Numbered from the stretch's first letter, positions 17,392-28,130 are shown. The stretch: DNA of 64,000 bases from Chryseobacterium sp. (GCF_008014695.1 NZ_VOXE01000001.1:620001-684000); one strand, 5' to 3'. Numbers and translations: made by a program. Notes: generated from the sequence alone by a model not told the origin.

Positions 17392-18042
17392 ATGATCTCC
17401 CTAACCGAAGAAAACTATCTTAAAGCAATTTTTCATCTTAACGATGAAGAAAATTTAGTGACCATTAATGATCTAAGCAAGTTTTTAAATGTTAAAATGC
17501 CCAGTGTGAACAGTATGATGAAGAAATTCGCAGAAAAAAAATGGATTGTATATGAGAGTTACAAACCTCTTAAAATTACCGATTCAGGCATGAAAGAAGC
17601 GGCACTTGTGGTAAGGAAACACCGCCTAACTGAAATGTTCCTCGTGGAAAAAATGAATTTCGGATGGGAAAATGTTCATGAAATCGCCGAACAGCTCGAA
17701 CATTTGCAGTCTGAAATATTTTTTGATAAAATGGATGAAATCCTAAATTATCCAAAACTCGATCCGCATGGTGAGCCTATTCCCGACAAGGATGGCTGTA
17801 TTATTGCGCAGAATCTGCAGAAACTCAGTGCCTGCAAGACTGGTGATAAGGTTACATTTGCATCAGTCACGGTTTCAAGCCATGACTTCTTAAATTACCT
17901 GAATGATAAAAACCTGGTTTTGGGAACATCAATTGAAATTTTGAATATTGAAAAATTTGATCAGTCGATGAGTGTACGAATCAATAAGAAAAAGGAGATT
18001 TTAAGTAAGATGGTATGCGAAAAACTGCTTGTAAATAAATAA
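17392..18042 (+). CDS. DtxR/MntR-family metal-dependent regulator
   Basis: A 216-residue cytoplasmic repressor. It has an N-terminal winged helix (1-75, with VTINDLSKFLNVKMPSVNSMMKKF as the recognition part), a dimerisation/metal domain (about 76-135, with RKHRLTEMFLVEKM, AEQLEHLQSE and the family hallmark LDPHGEPIPDKDG), and a C-terminal SH3-like FeoA domain (about 145-212). The His and Glu-His ligands of the family are in place. At the N-terminal ligand position it has Asn (TEENYL) where MntR of Bacillus has Asp and DtxR has Met, so iron versus manganese cannot be decided. The promoter carries an operator-like inverted repeat. Confidence 0.88.
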   Translation: MISLTEENYLKAIFHLNDEENLVTINDLSKFLNVKMPSVNSMMKKFAEKKWIVYESYKPLKITDSGMKEAALVVRKHRLTEMFLVEKMNFGWENVHEIAEQLEHLQSEIFFDKMDEILNYPKLDPHGEPIPDKDGCIIAQNLQKLSACKTGDKVTFASVTVSSHDFLNYLNDKNLVLGTSIEILNIEKFDQSMSVRINKKKEILSKMVCEKLLVNK

Positions 18043-18070
18043 AAAAAGCAGGACGAACTGTCCTGCTTTT
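18041..18070. terminator. Bidirectional terminator
   Basis: AAAAGCAGGAC/GTCCTGCTTTT, 11 bp with a 5-base loop, T or A runs on both sides, between the convergent regulator and TPR genes. Confidence 0.9.
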
Positions 18071-18089
18071 ATATAAAAAATATGCAATT

Positions 18090-19466
18090 TTATTTTCCTG
18101 CAGCATTCATAGCCGCTTCTTTTGCTTTAAACTCCTGAAATTTAGCATCGTTTTTAGTAGACATGTAAAGTCCCTTAAGTAACGTTACCGCATCAATATT
18201 AGGATCGTATTGATACCATTTTTCGGCATATGGCAAACTTTCGGCAAATCTTTTTCTTCTTGCGTCCAATATCTTATTGGCCTGATCTATCTTCCCACTT
18301 TTCTTTGCAGCATTATACTCCTCAATTGCTTTTGTATCATCCCCCAGTAACAAATACGTAAGATTTTGGTAGGCCTGAGCAAAATCCGGTTTGAGTTCTA
18401 CGGCCTTTTTATAAGAATTTATAGCATCGGTAATAGATGAAGGATCTTTACTTTGCAGCACTCCCAGATTGTACCAATTTGTGGCATCATTGGGTTTTTT
18501 TGCCAGTTGTCCTTTTAAATTGTTTACAAATTCATTGGTTTTCCCGGATTTAAAATAAGCATTCCCCTGAAGTTCCGCGAGTTTTGAATTTGAAGGGAAT
18601 TTTTGCAATCCTTTTTCAAGCAAAGTCAAAGCTTCCTCCACTCTGCCTGCTTCAATTAGAAGTGCAGCATTGGTTTCATAAAGTTCCGCTCCTATGTCTG
18701 GAGTAGTTTCTGTTTTGAAATCTGAATATTCAGTACTTTTCTTAACTAGATCCCAGGTGGCCTTATCTAAAGTCTCAGTTTCCCCTGTTTTTTTACTTTT
18801 TGCAGTATAAGAAGTCATTACTCCGTTATAACCTGAATTGATGAGTTGATTATAAATGTCGATCGCTTCAGGTTTTTGCCCAGCCAACGCATAGTTCAAC
18901 CCTGCATAATAGAGATATTGTTCATTTATCTGTCCACTTGCTTTAAGCAAATTATAAACTTCTAAAAATTTCGGTGCGGCCGCAGAATAGTTTTTAGCCG
19001 TGTAAAAATCCATGGCACTTTTGTTGCCCGATTGAAGCAACGGATTAATGATAGCGCCTATTTTACCCACAAGTGTTGGAACATAGACTTCTTCTTTCAG
19101 TCCCTGAATTCCAGATTGATCCGCAGCTGCTTTTCCTACGAAATACACTTTGTTTTTATCACTGTCTTTACCCGTATAAATTTTGGATTTTCCCAAATCA
19201 CTCATTTTGGCCAAATATGCTGCGCCTTCTGTATTTTTTCCGGATTTTATCAATGATAATCCCTTAGCATAATAATACTGCTCCAGAACCGTTGGCTCCA
19301 AAAGCTGAGTTTTACCACCCATTGCAGATTCGGCTGCCGAAATTTGGGAAGTTGCAGTGGTCATATCACCGGTTTCGATGGCTTTTACTGCTGCAGCTAT
19401 TTCTTTTTTCTGTGCAAATGCAAAGGTTACCGAAACCATTGCCATGCTTAAAAATATTTTTTTCAT
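18090..19466 (-). CDS. Exported TPR-repeat protein
   Basis: 458 residues with a signal peptide (MKKIFLSMAMVSVTFAFAQ) and at least six tetratricopeptide-type helical pairs, for instance APKFLEVYNLLKASGQ, ALTLLEKGLQKFPSNSKLAELQGNAYF, ATNWYNLGVLQSKDPSSITDAINSYKKAVELKPDFAQAYQN (residue pieces only). It is probably periplasmic and scaffolds protein contacts. It starts 27 bases downstream of gyrA on the same strand and seems to be co-transcribed with it; the pairing is common in flavobacteria as far as I know, with no functional explanation. Confidence 0.85.
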   Translation of the reverse strand: MKKIFLSMAMVSVTFAFAQKKEIAAAVKAIETGDMTTATSQISAAESAMGGKTQLLEPTVLEQYYYAKGLSLIKSGKNTEGAAYLAKMSDLGKSKIYTGKDSDKNKVYFVGKAAADQSGIQGLKEEVYVPTLVGKIGAIINPLLQSGNKSAMDFYTAKNYSAAAPKFLEVYNLLKASGQINEQYLYYAGLNYALAGQKPEAIDIYNQLINSGYNGVMTSYTAKSKKTGETETLDKATWDLVKKSTEYSDFKTETTPDIGAELYETNAALLIEAGRVEEALTLLEKGLQKFPSNSKLAELQGNAYFKSGKTNEFVNNLKGQLAKKPNDATNWYNLGVLQSKDPSSITDAINSYKKAVELKPDFAQAYQNLTYLLLGDDTKAIEEYNAAKKSGKIDQANKILDARRKRFAESLPYAEKWYQYDPNIDAVTLLKGLYMSTKNDAKFQEFKAKEAAMNAAGK

Positions 19467-19493
19467 AATATTTAAACTTTATTTTGATTTAAT

Positions 19494-22148
19494 TTATTCT
19501 TCAGAGTCGTCGTCTTCCTCTGATTTTTCATTTTCTTTGGCTTCTTCATCCTCAATTTTTTTCAAAACTTCAGGATCGCCCATATTGCTTATCAAATTAT
19601 CGCCGGTTTGCGGTGTGCTTTCAAATTCCGGAGTTGCAGAATCTACAGCGCCCGGAAGTTCTGCTGTTTCATCATCAAACTCTTCTTCAACAACATCTTT
19701 ATCCATTTCCACTTTTGCAATGGCTGCAATAGAATCATTATTTTTAAGGTTGATGACTTTAACGCCCTGAGTATTTCTACCCATTACACGCATTTCGCTC
19801 ATTCCCATTCTTATGGCTACCCCGGATTTGTTGATGATCATAAGACCGTCTTCATCGGTTACATTCTGAATGGCAATAAGATTTCCGGTCTTTTCGGTAA
19901 TATTTAATGTAATTACCCCTTTTCCGCCACGGTTGGTCACGCGGTAATCTCCTACAGCGGTACGTTTACCGTAGCCTCTTTCAGAAACTACCAAAACGGT
20001 TTCATTCTCCACATCGTTCACAACAATCATTCCAACCACTTCATCACTGTCTTCCAGAGAAATTCCGCGTACGCCAATGGAGCCTCTTCCGACAGCTCTT
20101 GCTTTTTCTTCCGGGAAACGGATACATTTTCCGTTTTTTGTCGCGATCATGATTTCGGAATCGCCGCTGGTTAATCTTGCGCCTAAAAGCTGGTCATTAT
20201 CCCTGATTTCAATGGCATTCACCCCGTTTGTCCTCGGTCGTGAATAGGCTTCCAGGGAAGTTTTTTTGATGGTTCCGTTCTTGGTGATCATCACCACGTT
20301 CATCTTGTTGATGTATTCGGTATCCTTTAAATCATTCGTTCTGATATACGCCTTGATTTTATCATCCGGTTCAATATTGATAAGGTTCTGCACCGCTCTT
20401 CCTTTTGAAGTTTTGGAACCTTCAGGAATTTCAAATACCCTGAGCCAGAAACATTTTCCTTTTTCTGTAAAAAAGAGCATGTACTGGTGATTGGTAGCAG
20501 CAACGATATATTCGAGGAAATCCTCATCTCTCGTAGTTGCGGCGCGGTTTCCTACTCCACCTCTGCTCTGAACTTTGTATTCTGAAAGCGATGTTCTTTT
20601 GATATAACCGGCATGGGAAATTGTAAGCACCACTTTTTCATCCGGAATTAAATCTTCAATGGACATCTCGCCACCTGAATAATCAATTTCAGAACGTCTC
20701 TCATCACCGTACCTTTCCTTTACTTCAAGAAGTTCGGTTTTAATGATTTCATATCTTCTACCTTCATTCGAAAGGATATCTTCCATATCCTTAATGAAAT
20801 TCATGATCTCCTCGTACTCAGCCCGGATCTTGTCGAGTTCCATTCCCGTCAGTCGGGCTAATCTCAGGTCCAAAATTGCCTGTGCCTGAATGTCGGAAAG
20901 ATCGAATTCCTTCATCAAGCCTTCTTTGGCTTCGGCAGGATTGGCGCTGTGACGGATAATGTAAATGGCTTTATCAAGATCATCCTGAGTGCCGATGACT
21001 TTCATGAAACCCTCAAGAATATGCGCCCTTTCCTTGGCTTTTTTCAGCTCATATTCGGTTCTTCTGATGATCACTTCATGGCGGTGATCCACAAAATGAT
21101 GGATCAGATCCTTCAGATTCAGCTGTTGAGGACGTCCTTTTACCAGTGCGATATTATTCACGCTGAAAGAAGTCTGAAGCGAAGTATATTTGTACAGCAT
21201 GTTGAGGACAACGTTCGGAATCGCGTCGTTCTTGAGTTCGTAAACGATTCTCAGACCCTGACGGTCGGATTCGTCACGTATTTCATAGATGCCCGGAATT
21301 TTCTCGTCTTTTACCAATTCAGCGGTACGGGCAATCATCTCAGCCTTGTTCACCTGATACGGAATTTCAGTAATAATGATGGCATTCCTGTTTCCGATTT
21401 CCTCGAAGTTTACTTTTGCACGGAGAACGATTCTTCCTCTCCCGGTGTGGAAAGCATCGCGGACTCCATCATAGCCGTAAATAATCCCTCCCGTCGGGAA
21501 ATCAGGAGCGATGATGTGCTTCATCAGCTCATCAATGGTAATTTCTTTATTTTCTACATATGCAACAATAGCATCAATGCTCTCAGAAAGATTGTGGGGA
21601 GCCATATTCGTCGCCATACCTACTGCGATTCCGGATGTTCCGTTCACGAGAAGATTCGGGATTTTTGTAGGCATTACGGATGGCTCCGTCATGGAATCAT
21701 CAAAATTATTCTGAAAATCAACCGTGTCTTTATCAAGATCTGAAAGGATTTCATCAGAAATCTTTTTAAGTCTTGCCTCGGTATAACGCATTGCTGCAGG
21801 CGGATCGCCATCCATGGAACCGAAGTTACCCTGCCCGTCAACCAATGGGTAACGCAAACTCCAGGGCTGTGCCATACGGACCATCGCGTCGTAAACGGAG
21901 GAATCGCCGTGTGGGTGATATTTACCGAGAACGTCACCGACAATTCTCGCGGATTTCAAATGTTTTCGGTTTGAAAAAACGTTCAGATTGTACATTCCGT
22001 AAAGAACTCTTCTGTGAACGGGTTTCAAACCATCTCTTACATCAGGCAATGCTCTGGAAACAATAACCGACATCGAATAATCGATATAAGAGCTTTTCAT
22101 TTCATCAACAATGTTGATAGGGATTAACCTTTCTCCTTCTTTTTGCAT
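19494..22148 (-). CDS. gyrA: DNA gyrase subunit A
   Basis: GyrA cuts and rejoins DNA in the A2B2 gyrase that adds negative supercoils. Of 884 residues, the N-terminal breakage-reunion domain carries the catalytic tyrosine at Tyr122 ([10 protein letters not shown]). The quinolone-resistance region [19 protein letters not shown] keeps Ser83 and Asp87 in exactly Escherichia coli numbering, so no common gyrA fluoroquinolone-resistance change is present. The C-terminal beta-pinwheel has repeated GxGxKxIR-type blades and a GyrA-box-like motif TNRGGKG. The last about 65 residues are strongly acidic (ending EEDDDSEE), a variable tail. It heads an apparent two-gene unit with the TPR gene. Confidence 0.97.
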   Translation of the reverse strand: MQKEGERLIPINIVDEMKSSYIDYSMSVIVSRALPDVRDGLKPVHRRVLYGMYNLNVFSNRKHLKSARIVGDVLGKYHPHGDSSVYDAMVRMAQPWSLRYPLVDGQGNFGSMDGDPPAAMRYTEARLKKISDEILSDLDKDTVDFQNNFDDSMTEPSVMPTKIPNLLVNGTSGIAVGMATNMAPHNLSESIDAIVAYVENKEITIDELMKHIIAPDFPTGGIIYGYDGVRDAFHTGRGRIVLRAKVNFEEIGNRNAIIITEIPYQVNKAEMIARTAELVKDEKIPGIYEIRDESDRQGLRIVYELKNDAIPNVVLNMLYKYTSLQTSFSVNNIALVKGRPQQLNLKDLIHHFVDHRHEVIIRRTEYELKKAKERAHILEGFMKVIGTQDDLDKAIYIIRHSANPAEAKEGLMKEFDLSDIQAQAILDLRLARLTGMELDKIRAEYEEIMNFIKDMEDILSNEGRRYEIIKTELLEVKERYGDERRSEIDYSGGEMSIEDLIPDEKVVLTISHAGYIKRTSLSEYKVQSRGGVGNRAATTRDEDFLEYIVAATNHQYMLFFTEKGKCFWLRVFEIPEGSKTSKGRAVQNLINIEPDDKIKAYIRTNDLKDTEYINKMNVVMITKNGTIKKTSLEAYSRPRTNGVNAIEIRDNDQLLGARLTSGDSEIMIATKNGKCIRFPEEKARAVGRGSIGVRGISLEDSDEVVGMIVVNDVENETVLVVSERGYGKRTAVGDYRVTNRGGKGVITLNITEKTGNLIAIQNVTDEDGLMIINKSGVAIRMGMSEMRVMGRNTQGVKVINLKNNDSIAAIAKVEMDKDVVEEEFDDETAELPGAVDSATPEFESTPQTGDNLISNMGDPEVLKKIEDEEAKENEKSEEDDDSEE

Positions 22149-22299
22149 AAATATTTTTTAATAAAATGAAAATCAGACAGTTAATTTACAGCCTGTATTT
22201 TCTTTAATTTCCAATCTTAATAACGGGCTAATTTACAAAAAAATTACCGATTTTTGCCCCTCCGTTTATCAAGAATAATCATAAAAAACAGTACAGAAA

Positions 22300-22614
22300 A
22301 TGAAAGTTTTAAGCCTCACATTCCACTCTACCCCAAACGTAGGAAAAGAATGGGAAAACTTTGTCCAAAATGAACTGATAGAGATGGCGGAAAGCCTTCA
22401 GGAGGTTAAAAATTATTTGATTTCAGAGGTGGAAACCGATATGCTTTCGGAAGGCAGGAACACTAATCTTCTGTTGATATTTGATAATAATGAAAACCGG
22501 ATAGATTTTCTGGAAAATGACCTCCAGAATATTGCCGGGGAACTGGAAGTGAAATTCGGAAATAACGTTCTCATTTTTGATACGCTGCTTAATCCGATAA
22601 AGTCCAATTTTTAA
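22300..22614 (+). CDS. DUF4286 family protein
   Basis: A 104-residue soluble protein that looks like the small DUF4286 family of Bacteroidota: a ferredoxin-like pattern of VLSLTFHSTPNVGKEWENFVQ, YLISEVETDMLSEGRNTNLLLIFDN and a C-terminal VLIFDTLLNPIKSNF. Function unknown. It is divergent from gyrA and ends at a shared terminator. Confidence 0.65.
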   Translation: MKVLSLTFHSTPNVGKEWENFVQNELIEMAESLQEVKNYLISEVETDMLSEGRNTNLLLIFDNNENRIDFLENDLQNIAGELEVKFGNNVLIFDTLLNPIKSNF

Positions 22615-22617
22615 AAT

Positions 22618-22648
22618 AAAAAAGGCGGAAAAATTTCCCGCCTTTTTT
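22618..22648. terminator. Bidirectional terminator
   Basis: AAAAGGCGG and CCCGCCTTTT pair with one bulged base; A and T runs flank both sides. It lies between the convergent DUF4286 and lipoprotein genes. Confidence 0.8.
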
Positions 22649-22649
22649 A

Positions 22650-23051
22650 TTATTTATGTTTTTTTGATTTGTGTTTTTTATCGTGTCCGGAACCGTGATC
22701 ATCATCATGACCATGACGCTTTTTCATTTGTCCCGGCGCATAATCTTTAGCACTTCCGCCATATATTTTTTTAGCCTGTCCTGGAGGGAGTCTCTTTGCA
22801 TTATCGTTTCTTCCGTAAACGCCTGAAGTCTGAGTTCTGATGACTCTTCCATTCTGGTAAATATTGCCGTTGCGGTCTGAATAAACATCACCCTGTCGGT
22901 AAACAGTTCCATCGGGAGACCTGTACACCGTTCCGTTATTGGTTGGATACTGGGCGGAACCGTTGTTTCCATAAGCGTCATTCACCGCACCACATGATAC
23001 CATTGTAACGGCTAAGCCCGCTCCAAGAAATATTTTTAATAAATTTTTCAT
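22650..23051 (-). CDS. Lipoprotein with repeated tyrosine motif and His-rich tail
   Basis: 133 residues from the ATG at 23051, which gives a lipoprotein signal peptide with lipobox TMVSC (Cys20); an upstream start would bury it. The middle has short repeats of the type TVYRxxDGxVYxxGxVYxDRNGxIYQNGxVI. The tail has about eight histidines among Lys and Asp (KRHGHDDDHGSGHDKKHK) and could bind metal ions, which is inference. No known family recognised. It follows the GNAT gene by 73 bases. Confidence 0.7.
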   Translation of the reverse strand: MKNLLKIFLGAGLAVTMVSCGAVNDAYGNNGSAQYPTNNGTVYRSPDGTVYRQGDVYSDRNGNIYQNGRVIRTQTSGVYGRNDNAKRLPPGQAKKIYGGSAKDYAPGQMKKRHGHDDDHGSGHDKKHKSKKHK

Positions 23052-23124
23052 TTTTTCAAATTTAAAGATTGAGTTCAAACCTCTCAATCTTGATGCCAAA
23101 CCTGAAAAACGAAAATTCTCCAAA

Positions 23125-23622
23125 TTAAATTCCCACTATTGTACTCCGTCTTTCCAGCAATACCACATCGCGCCAAATGCCCTTCATCTGCCCTAATTTT
23201 TCGCGGTTTCCAACTACACGGAAGCCAAGTTTTTGGTGGACCGCAATACTCGGCTGATTTTCCGGAAAAATTCCTGCCTGCAGCGTCCAGAATTCGTGTT
23301 CTTCGCTGGCCAAAATCAATTTCTGAAGCAACATCGAACCAAGGCCTTTTCCCTGTGCGGAATCCGCCAAATAAATGCTTACTTCAGCAACGCCTTTGAA
23401 ACACTCCCGTTTACTAACGGGCTGCAGTGCGGCCCAGCCCACAATTTCCTCGTCTTCAGTTTCAAGTACAAAACGGCATATATTAAAGAATTTCTGATCC
23501 CAAGATTCCCAAGTTGGTGCGTCTTTGTCGAAAGTAGCATTTCCTCCTGCAATTCCCTGCTCAAAGATTTCAATGACTTTTTCTCCGTCGGTCGGAAGCA
23601 TTTCGCGGATTTCGTAATTCAT
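23125..23622 (-). CDS. GNAT N-acetyltransferase, phosphinothricin acetyltransferase-like
   Basis: 165 residues with the GNAT fold. The N-terminus REMLPTDGEKVIEIFEQGIAGGNATFD and the substrate-side GWAALQPVSKRECFKGVAEVSIYL match the Pat/YncA group, and the acetyl-CoA loop reads AQGKGLGSMLL, followed by NQPSIAVHQKLGFRVVG. Proteins of this group acetylate phosphinothricin, methionine sulfone or other small amines; the real substrate is open. It lies 55 bases after uvrA. Confidence 0.85.
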   Translation of the reverse strand: MNYEIREMLPTDGEKVIEIFEQGIAGGNATFDKDAPTWESWDQKFFNICRFVLETEDEEIVGWAALQPVSKRECFKGVAEVSIYLADSAQGKGLGSMLLQKLILASEEHEFWTLQAGIFPENQPSIAVHQKLGFRVVGNREKLGQMKGIWRDVVLLERRSTIVGI

Positions 23623-23677
23623 GCTGGTGTTTTTATAGGACTTTAAAAAAATTAAAAACCATTAAGATACTTGAAAA

Positions 23678-26512
23678 CTATGCCTCAAGTTCTCTTTTCA
23701 GATATTTTGCAGTCAGCGATTTTTTAGATCTGGCGACTTCTTCAGGAGTTCCTTTCGCAATGATTTCTCCACCTTTGTTCCCTCCTTCCATACCCACATC
23801 AATGATATGATCGGCCAGTTTGATGACGTCCAGATTATGTTCGATGATGATGAAGGAATTTCCCAGATCGACGAGTTTGTTGATGGCATCCATCAGAATC
23901 TTGACATCCTCAAAATGCAGCCCTGTTGTGGGTTCATCGAGAATGTACAAGGTATTTCCGGTCTGTCTTTTCGCCAGTTCCGATGCCAGTTTTATCCGCT
24001 GTGCCTCGCCGCCTGAAAGCGTTGTAGACTGCTGCCCCATTGTAATATAACCCAAACCGACATCCTGAAGGGTTTTTACCTTTGCAAAAATCTTCGGAAT
24101 CGGCTGGAAAAATTCAGTCGCTTCATCGATTGTCATTTCCAGAACATCAGAAATGGATTTTCCTTTGTAACGCACTTCCAGGGTTTCGCGGTTGAAACGT
24201 TTTCCGTTACAGGTTTCGCAGTGCACATATACATCGGGAAGGAAATTCATTTCAATAACTTTTAAACCGCCTCCCTGACAGGTTTCACATCTGCCGCCTT
24301 TAACATTGAAAGAAAATCTTCCCGCCTTATACCCGCGTATTTTCGATTCGGGAAGTTCGGCAAAAAGATTCCGGATGTCGGTGAACATTCCGGTGTAGGT
24401 TGCAGGGTTGGAGCGAGGAGTTCTGCCGATCGGAGTCTGGTCCACATCTACAATTTTGTCGATATGATCGATTCCCTCGATTTTTTTATACGGCAAAGGA
24501 TCCTGAACGCTTCGGTAAAAATGACGGTTCAGAATCGGATACAGCGTCCCGTTGATCAGCGATGATTTTCCGCTTCCCGAAATTCCGGTCACTACCACGA
24601 GTTTTCCAAGCGGAATTTCAATATTTACATTTTTAAGGTTATTACCGGTAGCGCCTTTCAGCACAATCGATTTTCCGTTGCCTTCGCGTCTTTTTTCCGG
24701 GACTTCAATTTTTCTCTTTCCCGTCATATAATCGGCGGTTACCGTATCCGCTTTCAACAGATCTTCCGGTTTACCCTGCCAAAGGATTTCGCCACCGAAT
24801 TTACCGGCGCGCGGACCTATATCAATCACTTCATCCGCTTCGAGGATCATGTCTTTGTCGTGTTCAACAACAATTACAGAGTTTCCGATGTCCCTGAGGT
24901 GTTTTAAAGATTTTATGAGTCTTTCGTTGTCCCTTTGATGCAGCCCGATGGAAGGTTCATCCAAAATATAGAGGACGTTTACGAGTTGTGAACCGATTTG
25001 CGTAGCCAGACGGATCCGCTGAGATTCGCCGCCAGAAAGGGTGCGCGAACTTCTGCTTAAACTCAGGTAATCCAAGCCAACATCAAGCAGAAACTGAAGA
25101 CGCGTTTTGATTTCCTTCAGAATTTCATGAGCGATAATTTTGTTTTTTTCACTGAATTTATCTTCAACATCATTCAGCCAATCCATGAGATCCAGTAAAG
25201 AAAGTGCATTGATTTCTGCAATATTTTTTCCGTCGATTTTAAAACTTAAACTTGAGGGCTGCAGCCGTGTTCCCTTACATTCCGGACAGGTTTCTTCGGT
25301 CGTAAAATGTCTTTCGAGCAGAATCGCGTCGTAACTTTCTTTATCGTCGATCATTTCATTGATAATCGGCACGAGTCCATCGAAATTGACTTTTATTTTC
25401 TTCGTAATTCCGGCATATTTTAAGTCTTTATTAAATTCTTTATGACAGCCGTGGTAAATATAATCGAGTGCCTCGCCGGGGATTTCTTTGAAAGCAGTAG
25501 TCAGCCCGAGCCCGAAGATCTCTAGAATATTCTTGATCTGGCCCAAAATCCATTTGTTGGATTTAATGTCCTCCAAAGGCAGCAAACCACCCTGATTAAT
25601 GGAAAGTTTCGGATTTTCGACAAAATAATCGGTATTCACTTTTTTGATGGTTCCGAGACCTTTGCAGTGGGGGCAGCTTCCTTTCGGGGAATTGAAAGAG
25701 AATGTATTGGGTTCAGGCAACGCCAGGGAATGACCGCTTTCGGCATCCATGAGATTTTTAGAGAAATATTCAATACTGTCGCTCCCCAGGATCTGGATTC
25801 CCACCGTTCCTTCCCCCATCTGCATGGCGGTTCGGAGCGATTTTTCCATCCTTGTTTCCGAAGCATTTTCACCAATGATCCAGCGGTCGATCACAATATC
25901 AATATCATGGGTTTTGTAACGGTCGAGTTTCAGGTCGTATTCAATATCCTGCAGTTCACCGTCGATTCTTGCCTGACCGTAACCTTTTTTGGCCATCTGA
26001 ATGAAAAGTTCATGGTAATGGCCTTTCCGGGACCGGATCACAGGAGCCATCAGCATGACTTTTTCTCCTCTGTAATTTTCTTTGATCACGTCGATGATCT
26101 GATCTTCAGTGTAACTGACGAGTTTTTTTCCGGAACTGGATGAATAGGCATCCGAAACTCGGGCAAAAAGCAAACGGAGGTAATCGTAAAGTTCAGTGAC
26201 CGTACCCACCGTAGAACGCGGATTTTTGTTGGTCGTTTTCTGTTCGATGGCAATAACCGGAGACAGTCCGTCGATTTTATCCACATCAGGCCTTTCGAGA
26301 CCTCCTAAAAATTGTCTTGCATAAGCTGAAAAAGTTTCGATATACCTTCTTTGACCTTCCGCAAAAATGGTATCAAAAGCAAGGGAAGATTTTCCGCTGC
26401 CCGAAAGCCCAGTGATGACTACCAACTCATTCCGGGGGATTTTTACGTTAATATTCTTGAGATTATGTTCCCGTGCGCCGTAAATTTCTATGTATTCTTT
26501 GTCGTTGTTCAT
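23678..26512 (-). CDS. uvrA: Excinuclease ABC subunit A
   Basis: UvrA is the damage-recognising ATPase of nucleotide excision repair and loads UvrB on lesions. At 944 residues it has normal length. Two ABC modules are seen: Walker [13 protein letters not shown] (35-46) and [13 protein letters not shown] (about 645), signature motifs [12 protein letters not shown] and [12 protein letters not shown], and Walker [13 protein letters not shown] and [12 protein letters not shown]. Zinc-binding CxxC pairs appear as [20 protein letters not shown] and CETCNG. A -7 box lies 34 bases upstream; the GNAT gene may be co-transcribed. Confidence 0.97.
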   Translation of the reverse strand: MNNDKEYIEIYGAREHNLKNINVKIPRNELVVITGLSGSGKSSLAFDTIFAEGQRRYIETFSAYARQFLGGLERPDVDKIDGLSPVIAIEQKTTNKNPRSTVGTVTELYDYLRLLFARVSDAYSSSSGKKLVSYTEDQIIDVIKENYRGEKVMLMAPVIRSRKGHYHELFIQMAKKGYGQARIDGELQDIEYDLKLDRYKTHDIDIVIDRWIIGENASETRMEKSLRTAMQMGEGTVGIQILGSDSIEYFSKNLMDAESGHSLALPEPNTFSFNSPKGSCPHCKGLGTIKKVNTDYFVENPKLSINQGGLLPLEDIKSNKWILGQIKNILEIFGLGLTTAFKEIPGEALDYIYHGCHKEFNKDLKYAGITKKIKVNFDGLVPIINEMIDDKESYDAILLERHFTTEETCPECKGTRLQPSSLSFKIDGKNIAEINALSLLDLMDWLNDVEDKFSEKNKIIAHEILKEIKTRLQFLLDVGLDYLSLSRSSRTLSGGESQRIRLATQIGSQLVNVLYILDEPSIGLHQRDNERLIKSLKHLRDIGNSVIVVEHDKDMILEADEVIDIGPRAGKFGGEILWQGKPEDLLKADTVTADYMTGKRKIEVPEKRREGNGKSIVLKGATGNNLKNVNIEIPLGKLVVVTGISGSGKSSLINGTLYPILNRHFYRSVQDPLPYKKIEGIDHIDKIVDVDQTPIGRTPRSNPATYTGMFTDIRNLFAELPESKIRGYKAGRFSFNVKGGRCETCQGGGLKVIEMNFLPDVYVHCETCNGKRFNRETLEVRYKGKSISDVLEMTIDEATEFFQPIPKIFAKVKTLQDVGLGYITMGQQSTTLSGGEAQRIKLASELAKRQTGNTLYILDEPTTGLHFEDVKILMDAINKLVDLGNSFIIIEHNLDVIKLADHIIDVGMEGGNKGGEIIAKGTPEEVARSKKSLTAKYLKRELEA

Positions 26513-26546
26513 TTTATATTTTCTGAAATCAGTTTTCAGAATTTTG

Positions 26547-26554
26547 CAAAATTA
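26547..26554 (-). promoter_or_regulatory. uvrA promoter, -7 box
   Basis: The minus strand reads TAATTTTG, matching TAnnTTTG. No SOS-box-like palindrome was noticed around it. Confidence 0.45.
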
Positions 26555-26633
26555 CGCAAATTTTTTACTCAAACATGAACCGTATCCGGATTAACTTATG
26601 TGAAATTTTAGAAAGTGAGATGATATTCCTTTC

Positions 26634-26666
26634 ATAAAAAAAGCCTCAATGTGAGGCTTTTTTTTA
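26634..26666 (-). terminator. Terminator after glutathione peroxidase gene
   Basis: AAGCCTCA/TGAGGCTT with a 3-base loop and T runs on both strands. It touches the stop codon of the gene ending at 26664. Confidence 0.85.
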
Positions 26667-27239
26667 TTTGAGATATTTCGTGATGGATTCACTCGTAGGT
26701 TTTGTTGTGCTGACAAATGAATCGATGAGGCGGCCGTTTTCATCCAGAAGGAATTTGGTGAAATTCCACATGATGGAAGTATTTTTAACACCGTTCTGTT
26801 CCTTTTCAGTAAGAAATTTAAAAATGGGTGCGGTATCATCTCCTTTAACAGAGACTTTCGCTGCCATCGGGAAAGTAACGCCAAAGTTTTTCTGGCAGAA
26901 TGCCCCGATCTGTTCATTGGTTCCGGGTTCCTGACCACCAAAATTATTGGCAGGAAAACCTACAACTACAAGTTTATCTTTATATTCTTTTGAAAGCTGC
27001 TCCAGATCTGCATACTGCGGCGTGAAGCCACACTCGGAAGCGGTATTTACAATGAGAATTTTTTTTCCTTTAAAATCGGCGAAATTGATCTCTTTACCAT
27101 CCAGACCTTCCACTTTAAAACTGTAAATATTTTTTTCCATAGGATTTTGGGTTTTTGACTGCGGAACTTCACTTTTTTGGTTCGTACAGCTCTGAAATGA
27201 AATTCCTGCTGCTACGAGGAGTATGAATAATTTTTGCAT
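26664..27239 (-). CDS. Glutathione peroxidase-family lipoprotein
   Basis: 191 residues. The N-terminus is a lipoprotein signal (MQKLFILLVAAGISFQSC, Cys18), so the enzyme is probably anchored in the periplasm or outer membrane. The thioredoxin fold has the peroxidatic Cys in NTASECGFTPQY, the conserved Gln in ANNFGGQEPG and Trp in WNFTKFL. A second Cys in GAFCQKNFGVTFPM is in the place of the resolving cysteine of thioredoxin-dependent GPx enzymes, so thioredoxin rather than glutathione is the likely reductant. It follows lipA by 27 bases and shares its transcript. Confidence 0.88.
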   Translation of the reverse strand: MQKLFILLVAAGISFQSCTNQKSEVPQSKTQNPMEKNIYSFKVEGLDGKEINFADFKGKKILIVNTASECGFTPQYADLEQLSKEYKDKLVVVGFPANNFGGQEPGTNEQIGAFCQKNFGVTFPMAAKVSVKGDDTAPIFKFLTEKEQNGVKNTSIMWNFTKFLLDENGRLIDSFVSTTKPTSESITKYLK

Positions 27240-27266
27240 TGTTTTGTTTTAAAAAATTGATTGATT

Positions 27267-28130
27267 TTAATGAATGTGTTTCTCAGCATGATAAGAACTT
27301 CTCACAAGCGGCGAACTTTCTACATGCCTGAAGCCTAAACTTCTTGCAAAATCTCCAAATTCATTGAATTCTTCCGGTGTTACGAATTTTTTTACCGGCA
27401 AATGTTTTTTGGTGGGCTGAAGATACTGCCCAATCGTGATCACATCTACGTTCGCATTTCTGACGTCTTCGATGGTTTGGAAAACTTCATCTCGTTCTTC
27501 ACCCAATCCGAGCATGAGTCCTGTTTTCGTGCGGTTTTGCCCCGCTTCTTTCAAATACCGTAATACTTCAAGGCTTCTTTCGTATTTCGCCTGAATTCTC
27601 ACTTCGCGTGTTAGTCTTTTTACCGTTTCCATATTGTGGGAAATTACTTCCGGCGATACATTAAGAATTCTGTCAATGTGTTTTGTGATTCCCTGGAAAT
27701 CCGGAATCAGTGTTTCCATCGTGGTTCCCGGAGAAATTCTGCGTACGGCATTCACCGTTTCAGACCAAAGAATGGATCCCATATCTTTCAGATCATCCCT
27801 GTCAACAGAAGTCAGAACCGCGTGTTTAATTTTCATTAACTTTATGGAACGGGCTACTTTTTCAGGTTCATCCCAGTTCACATCGAGCGGTTTTCCGGTT
27901 TTTACACCACAGAAACCACAGCTACGGGTGCAAATGTTTCCCAAAATCATGAACGTTGCCGTTCCTTCGCCCCAACATTCGCCCATATTCGGGCAGCTGC
28001 CGCTTTGGCAGATGGTGTTGAGTTTATATTTATCCACCAAAGTGCGCAGTTCGCGGTAATTTTTCCCGGTAGGAAGTTTTACGCGGATCCATTTGGGCTT
28101 TTGGATAGTGGTGTCGGTTAAATTCTCCAT
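27267..28130 (-). CDS. lipA: Lipoyl synthase
   Basis: LipA is a radical-SAM enzyme that inserts two sulfurs into protein-bound octanoyl groups to make the lipoyl cofactor of 2-oxoacid dehydrogenases and the glycine cleavage system. The 287-residue protein has both iron-sulfur cluster motifs: auxiliary cluster Cys41, Cys46, Cys52 (CQSGSCPNMGEC) and the radical-SAM cluster Cys67, Cys71, Cys74 (CTRSCGFC). The terminal RSSYHAEKH includes the RSSY serine that ligates the auxiliary cluster. It heads an operon with the GPx lipoprotein. Confidence 0.97.
   Translation of the reverse strand: MENLTDTTIQKPKWIRVKLPTGKNYRELRTLVDKYKLNTICQSGSCPNMGECWGEGTATFMILGNICTRSCGFCGVKTGKPLDVNWDEPEKVARSIKLMKIKHAVLTSVDRDDLKDMGSILWSETVNAVRRISPGTTMETLIPDFQGITKHIDRILNVSPEVISHNMETVKRLTREVRIQAKYERSLEVLRYLKEAGQNRTKTGLMLGLGEERDEVFQTIEDVRNANVDVITIGQYLQPTKKHLPVKKFVTPEEFNEFGDFARSLGFRHVESSPLVRSSYHAEKHIH

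Noticed and set aside
20949..21743. 264-codon open frame on the plus strand opposite gyrA
   Set aside because: It lies wholly inside gyrA, whose product is unmistakable; the long frame is a by-product of its codon use, and its translation shows no recognisable domain.
25667..26143. 158-codon open frame opposite uvrA
   Set aside because: Antisense shadow of a certain gene with no own features.
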